Made by a program: the position numbers and the translations under genes. From NCBI GenBank assembly GCA_003231795.1, contig QIJI01000068.1, positions 1 through 9,865 of the forward strand: a stretch of DNA of 9,865 bases, read 5' to 3'. The notes beneath the pieces were generated by a model, which made no database searches, was not told the origin of the DNA, and worked only from the letters and a program-made list of their open reading frames with translations. This document shows positions 6,564-9,865 of the stretch, piece after piece; the first letter of the stretch is position 1; every line of letters starts with the position of its first letter. This DNA is from Gammaproteobacteria bacterium (GTDB lineage Bacteria > Pseudomonadota > Gammaproteobacteria > GCA-001735895).

Positions 6564-7943
6564 ATGGCAGAGAATAGAAAAATATTGCTTCCCGATATTG
6601 GTGAGTTCAAAGACATAGAAGTGATCGAAGTGCTGGTGTCAGCGGGGGACCAGGTAGAAGCCGAGCAATCGATAATCGTGCTCGAGTCAGATAAGGCGAC
6701 GATGGAAATTCCGAGTCCTTTTGCCGGCACCATAGAATCGATAATGGTCTCGGTTAGTGACCGCTTGAACGAAGGCGATGCCATTGCCACGGTGACGGTT
6801 GACGCGGCCACAGCAGAGGCAAAGCCGGATGAAGCGCAAGCGGTTGAAGAAGTGCCCGTCATTGCTGAAGCCCGGGAAGCCCAGGCTGAGGTAGCCGAAT
6901 CTGAAGCCAGTAGCACCGAAGCGCCAGCAGAAACTCCGCCAGCAACTCCGGCAGCTACTTCGGCCAAAAAGGATACATCTCCCGGGAAAACGCTCAGACC
7001 ACATCCTGGAGGAGTTGGCGAAAGTCAGCAGGCAGGCGGCCGTAACAAGATGGTTCATGCTAGTCCTTCGATACGCCGATATGCACGTGAGCTGGGTGTA
7101 AAACTCGAACAGATAATCGGTAGCGGAACCAAGGGGCGGATTGTAAAGGCCGATGTCAAATCATTCGTGAAATCCACTATGTCTAGTGGCGGTGGTGGCG
7201 GTGGTATTGCAGTAAGCGGTATTCCTGAAGTCGACCATTCAAAATTCGGTGAAATTGAAAAAGTAGCATTAAGCCGGATTAAAAAGTTATCCGGCGCCCA
7301 TCTACATCGTAGCTGGGTCAATGTGCCACATGTAACCCAGTTTGATGAAACAGATATCACCGAACTTGAAGCCTTCCGTAAGTCGCTTGCCAAAGAAGCA
7401 GAAGCTAAATCGTTACGCTTGACCCCGCTTGTTTTTCTGATGAAAGCTGTGGTCAGTGCCTTGCAGGAGTATCCGGATTTCAATGCATCTCTGGATGTTT
7501 CAGGAGAGAATCTGATATTAAAGAAATACTTTCATATTGGAGTCGCAGTAGATACCCCGAGAGGGCTGGTGGTACCCGTGGTACGTGATGTGGATCAGAA
7601 AGGACTGTTTGATCTTGCCGCTGAACTCGGAGATTTAGCCGCGCGGGCGCGCGAAGGGAAACTGTCTCCGGGAGACATGCAGGGAGGTTGTTTTACGATT
7701 TCCAGTCTCGGGGGTATTGGTGGAACACAGTTCACACCGATTGTTAATGCCCCGGAAGTAGCAATACTCGGTGTCGCAAGATCTAAAATGCAACCGGTCT
7801 ATCAGGACGGGGATTTTGTGCCGAGGTTGATGTTGCCGCTGGCCCTGTCCTACGATCATCGTGTCATCGACGGTGCCCAGGGTGCCCGGTTTATCAGTTA
7901 TCTGAGCCAGGTGATTTCAGACATTAGAAGAGTACTTTTATAG
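6564..7943 (+). CDS. aceF: Dihydrolipoamide acetyltransferase, E2 of pyruvate dehydrogenase
   Basis: The 459-residue core subunit transfers acetyl groups from its lipoyl arm to CoA. Residues 1-80 are a single lipoyl domain with the modified lysine K44 in ESDKATMEIPS. A long linker rich in Ala, Glu and Pro spans about 81-160. The peripheral-subunit binding domain lies at about 163-205 (HASPSIRRYARELG ... GRIVKADV). A second flexible linker has six glycines in a row (209-214). The catalytic domain, about 220-459, ends with DHRVIDGAQGARF, giving H432 and D436. E. coli E2 has three lipoyl domains and is about 630 residues, so this is a short form, apparently complete and not truncated. AGGA at 6554-6557 is the ribosome binding site for the ATG at 6564. 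Only two bases separate its stop from lpdA. Confidence 0.97.
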   Translation: MAENRKILLPDIGEFKDIEVIEVLVSAGDQVEAEQSIIVLESDKATMEIPSPFAGTIESIMVSVSDRLNEGDAIATVTVDAATAEAKPDEAQAVEEVPVIAEAREAQAEVAESEASSTEAPAETPPATPAATSAKKDTSPGKTLRPHPGGVGESQQAGGRNKMVHASPSIRRYARELGVKLEQIIGSGTKGRIVKADVKSFVKSTMSSGGGGGGIAVSGIPEVDHSKFGEIEKVALSRIKKLSGAHLHRSWVNVPHVTQFDETDITELEAFRKSLAKEAEAKSLRLTPLVFLMKAVVSALQEYPDFNASLDVSGENLILKKYFHIGVAVDTPRGLVVPVVRDVDQKGLFDLAAELGDLAARAREGKLSPGDMQGGCFTISSLGGIGGTQFTPIVNAPEVAILGVARSKMQPVYQDGDFVPRLMLPLALSYDHRVIDGAQGARFISYLSQVISDIRRVLL

Positions 7944-7945
7944 CC

Positions 7946-9667
7946 ATGAGTGAAAAAGATCTGTTAGTGCCAGACATTGGCGAGTTTGACAATGTAGAAG
8001 TTATTGAAATTCACGTTGCCCCCGGCGACAGCGTGAAACCCGAAGATCCTATCCTGACACTGGAGTCCGACAAGGCCGCAATGGACATTCCTTCTCCTTA
8101 TAACGGGGTTATTAAACAAATTGGAGTCAAGGTGGGTGACAAGCTGTCAAAAGGTAGCAAGCTTGGAAGTATCGACGTCAGTGATGCTGGCGATGGTGCA
8201 AAAACAGAACAGCCGGCAGCGGCCGCGCCGCCAGCCGCCGCGGCGTCTACCGATTCGGATGTCAGTACTGAAGTAGTCGTGCTTGGAGCCGGTCCAGGTG
8301 GCTATACGGCCGCATTTCGGGCCGCCGATCTCGGCAAAAAAGTGGTATTGGTTGAACGCTACGACTCGCTCGGTGGTGTTTGTCTGAATGTTGGGTGCAT
8401 TCCTTCAAAAGCGCTTTTGCATACGGCGCAGATCATCGCCGAAACCGAACATATGAAAGCCAATGGTGTTGATTTTGGCAAGCCTAAAATTGATCTTAAT
8501 GGGATTAACGGATTTAAGGAAAAGGTGGTTGGAAAACTCACTGGCGGTCTGGCAGGGCTGGCCAAACAACGCAAAATTACCGTGCTAACTGGAGTCGGCG
8601 AATTCGTTGATCAGAATCATCTCAGTGTCGATAATCAGGGTGAAATCACGCGAGTCCAGTTCGAAAACTGCATCATTGCGGCAGGTTCGCAGGCAACCGA
8701 GATTCCGCCTTTCCCGAATGATGATGAACGTTTGATGGATTCGACCGATGCGTTGCTGTTGAATGACATACCGAAGAAGTTACTGATTGTAGGCGGCGGA
8801 ATTATCGGCCTCGAAATGGCAACGGTATACGACGCGCTTGGTTCTAAAATCACGGTGGTCGAATTTATGGATAGCCTGATTCCCGGCTGTGATAAAGATC
8901 TGGTTCGGGCGCTGAACAAACGTATTTCCAAACGATATGAAGCGATTTACCTGAACACCAAAGTGTCGGAAATAAAGGCTCAGAAGAACGGACTGAAAGT
9001 CAGCTTCGAAGGTGATAAAGCGCCGCCGCCGGCCGTTTACGATAAGGTACTGGTAGCCGTCGGCAGAAGACCCAACGGTCACAAGATTGGCGCCGATAAA
9101 GCGGGCGTGAATGTCGATGAAGCTGGATTTATTCAAGTGGATACGCAAATGCGCACCAACGTGGCTAATATTTTTGCGATTGGTGATGTTGTTGGCAATC
9201 CGATGCTGGCACATAAAGCGACCCACGAAGGCAAGGTGGCGGCTGAAGTGATTGCCGGCATGAAATCGTATTTCGAACCCTTAACCATTCCTTCAGTCGC
9301 GTACACCGACCCGGAAGTTGCCTGGATGGGGCTTAATGAAATTGAAGCCAAGGCACAGGGCATCGAATATGTAAAGGGCGCGATTCCGTGGGCGGCCAGT
9401 GGTCGTGCGCTAGGTATCGACCGTTCCGAGGGTTTAACCAAGGTTCTGTTTGACAAGGAAAGCAAACGAATCCTGGGTGCCGGTATTGTTGGTCCGAACG
9501 CCGGTGAATTGATAGCCGAAACTGTGCTGGCGCTGGAGATGGGTGCCGATGCGGAAGATATCGGATTAACCATTCATCCCCACCCCACGCTGTCGGAAAC
9601 GATTAATTTCGCAGCAGAGATGGCCGAAGGTACGATTACCGATCTTTACATTCCCAAAAGAAAATAA
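7946..9667 (+). CDS. lpdA: Dihydrolipoamide dehydrogenase with N-terminal lipoyl domain (E3)
   Basis: This 573-residue flavoprotein reoxidises dihydrolipoyl groups and reduces NAD+. Residues 1-80 are a lipoyl domain (K43 in ESDKAAMDIPS) closely similar to that of the preceding E2. A linker rich in Ala and Pro (about 88-105) leads to the dehydrogenase. There the FAD motif is GAGPGG at 114-119, the redox disulfide is CLNVGC at 146-151, the NAD motif is GGGIIG at 283-288, and the catalytic dyad is H546 and E551 in HPHPTLSE. E3 proteins lacking the extra domain are about 475 residues; the fused form is known from Neisseria and Ralstonia. It starts two bases after aceF with no clear ribosome binding site, so translation is probably coupled. 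E3 may also serve other 2-oxoacid complexes if no second lpd exists, which cannot be judged here. Confidence 0.97.
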   Translation: MSEKDLLVPDIGEFDNVEVIEIHVAPGDSVKPEDPILTLESDKAAMDIPSPYNGVIKQIGVKVGDKLSKGSKLGSIDVSDAGDGAKTEQPAAAAPPAAAASTDSDVSTEVVVLGAGPGGYTAAFRAADLGKKVVLVERYDSLGGVCLNVGCIPSKALLHTAQIIAETEHMKANGVDFGKPKIDLNGINGFKEKVVGKLTGGLAGLAKQRKITVLTGVGEFVDQNHLSVDNQGEITRVQFENCIIAAGSQATEIPPFPNDDERLMDSTDALLLNDIPKKLLIVGGGIIGLEMATVYDALGSKITVVEFMDSLIPGCDKDLVRALNKRISKRYEAIYLNTKVSEIKAQKNGLKVSFEGDKAPPPAVYDKVLVAVGRRPNGHKIGADKAGVNVDEAGFIQVDTQMRTNVANIFAIGDVVGNPMLAHKATHEGKVAAEVIAGMKSYFEPLTIPSVAYTDPEVAWMGLNEIEAKAQGIEYVKGAIPWAASGRALGIDRSEGLTKVLFDKESKRILGAGIVGPNAGELIAETVLALEMGADAEDIGLTIHPHPTLSETINFAAEMAEGTITDLYIPKRK

Positions 9668-9710
9668 ACTTCCGACCTGACTAAACTATCGGTCCTTAAT
9701 TGTTCGACCA

Positions 9711-9844
9711 TTAGCCCGAAAAATTCATAAATTATGCACGATCTCGCTTGCTCATTGATTCCACAAGGAATATTTCCTCAGTCGCCCGGAATCATTGATA
9801 CGAGACTTCTTCGGAAATTTCCTTGTGAAATCCCATTTCCCATT
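9711..9844. repeat. Structured block, copy B, downstream of lpdA
   Basis: This is the direct-orientation counterpart of 3661-3797. It begins TTAGCCCGAA and ends near CCCATT (9839-9844, with another CCCATT at 9832-9837). The first 80 bases align with copy A at about 70% by hand count, with small gaps. The second half is less similar in sequence but again forms a hairpin. Confidence 0.6.
9757..9832. other. Long hairpin in copy B
   Basis: The arms 9757-9777 and 9813-9832 pair over 20 bases with one mismatch and one bulged T (9771), around a 35-base loop. The core pairing is CACAAGGAA with TTCCTTGTG. The left arm starts at the same GATT as the hairpin of copy A, but the rest of the stem differs. 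Confidence 0.7.
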
Positions 9845-9865
9845 GAAAACCATGGTCTGCGCGAT

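Larger units (their letters stand above)
9668..9865. other. Non-coding region downstream of lpdA
   Basis: The 198 bases after lpdA contain no gene I can support and no clear terminator; a weak CCGA/TCGG pair at 9672-9692 lacks a T tract. Most of the stretch is the second copy of the structured block. One frame stays open from about 9746 to the window end, but it has no start with a ribosome binding site and no recognisable product. Confidence 0.6.

Noticed and set aside
6446..6967. 173-codon minus-strand frame rich in Ser and Ala
   Set aside because: It is antisense to the aceE end and the repetitive Ala/Glu linker of aceF; low-complexity sequence keeps the opposite frame open. No family resemblance.
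7182..7208. GC-rich simple repeat in aceF as a possible mutable tract
   Set aside because: It encodes the six-glycine interdomain linker with mixed GGC/GGT codons, as expected for a flexible hinge; it is not a uniform microsatellite.
9757..9832. Copy B hairpin as the lpdA terminator
   Set aside because: No T tract follows the stem, and the 35-base loop is too large for a typical rho-independent terminator.
9746..9865. Frame open to the window end through copy B
   Set aside because: There is no supported start, and the corresponding part of copy A has a one-base indel that shifts the frame. The hairpin explains the sequence better than coding.

Overview
The window looks like chromosomal DNA of a gammaproteobacterium, probably marine or salt-tolerant. 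The evidence is a gammaproteobacterial-type pyrC-rnt pair beside grxD, a homodimeric E1-type pyruvate dehydrogenase operon (aceE-aceF-lpdA), and the C-terminus of an enzyme that makes the osmoprotectant N-acetylglutaminylglutamine amide. Base composition is moderate and similar across the genes. I cannot name genus or species.

Layout. (1) 1-243: the 3' end of an asnO-like amidotransferase, + strand. A perfect tandem 16-bp duplication spans its stop codon. (2) 277-545: a compact non-coding element bounded by 23-bp terminal inverted repeats and filled by two long internal inverted repeats. It resembles a miniature inverted-repeat transposable element and carries a terminator-like hairpin. (3) 586-912: grxD, + strand, closed by a strong terminator. 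(4) 3567-973: a convergent minus-strand unit, pyrC, then rnt (4-nt overlap), then a two-domain response regulator whose GGDEF motif is degenerate. (5) 3568-3882: a divergent intergenic region with the aceE promoter, a small palindromic site, and a structured ~137-bp block. (6) 3883-9667: aceE, aceF and lpdA, tightly spaced and encoding a whole pyruvate dehydrogenase complex. E2 has one lipoyl domain and E3 has its own N-terminal lipoyl domain. (7) 9668-9865: a non-coding tail holding a diverged second copy of the ~137-bp block, in the same orientation.

The genes are mostly housekeeping: central carbon metabolism (PDH), pyrimidine synthesis (pyrC), RNA end processing (rnt) and iron-sulphur cluster handling (grxD), with one signalling protein and one osmoadaptation enzyme. 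PDH is one functional unit: E1 decarboxylates pyruvate, E2 passes the acetyl group to CoA through its lipoyl arm, and E3 reoxidises the lipoyl group.

The least explained signal is the pair of ~130-bp direct blocks on either side of the PDH operon. They align along their length (about 70% over the first 80 bases by hand count). Each can fold into a long hairpin at the same place, although the stem sequences differ. I see no defence system, CRISPR array, tRNA, rRNA or complete insertion sequence.
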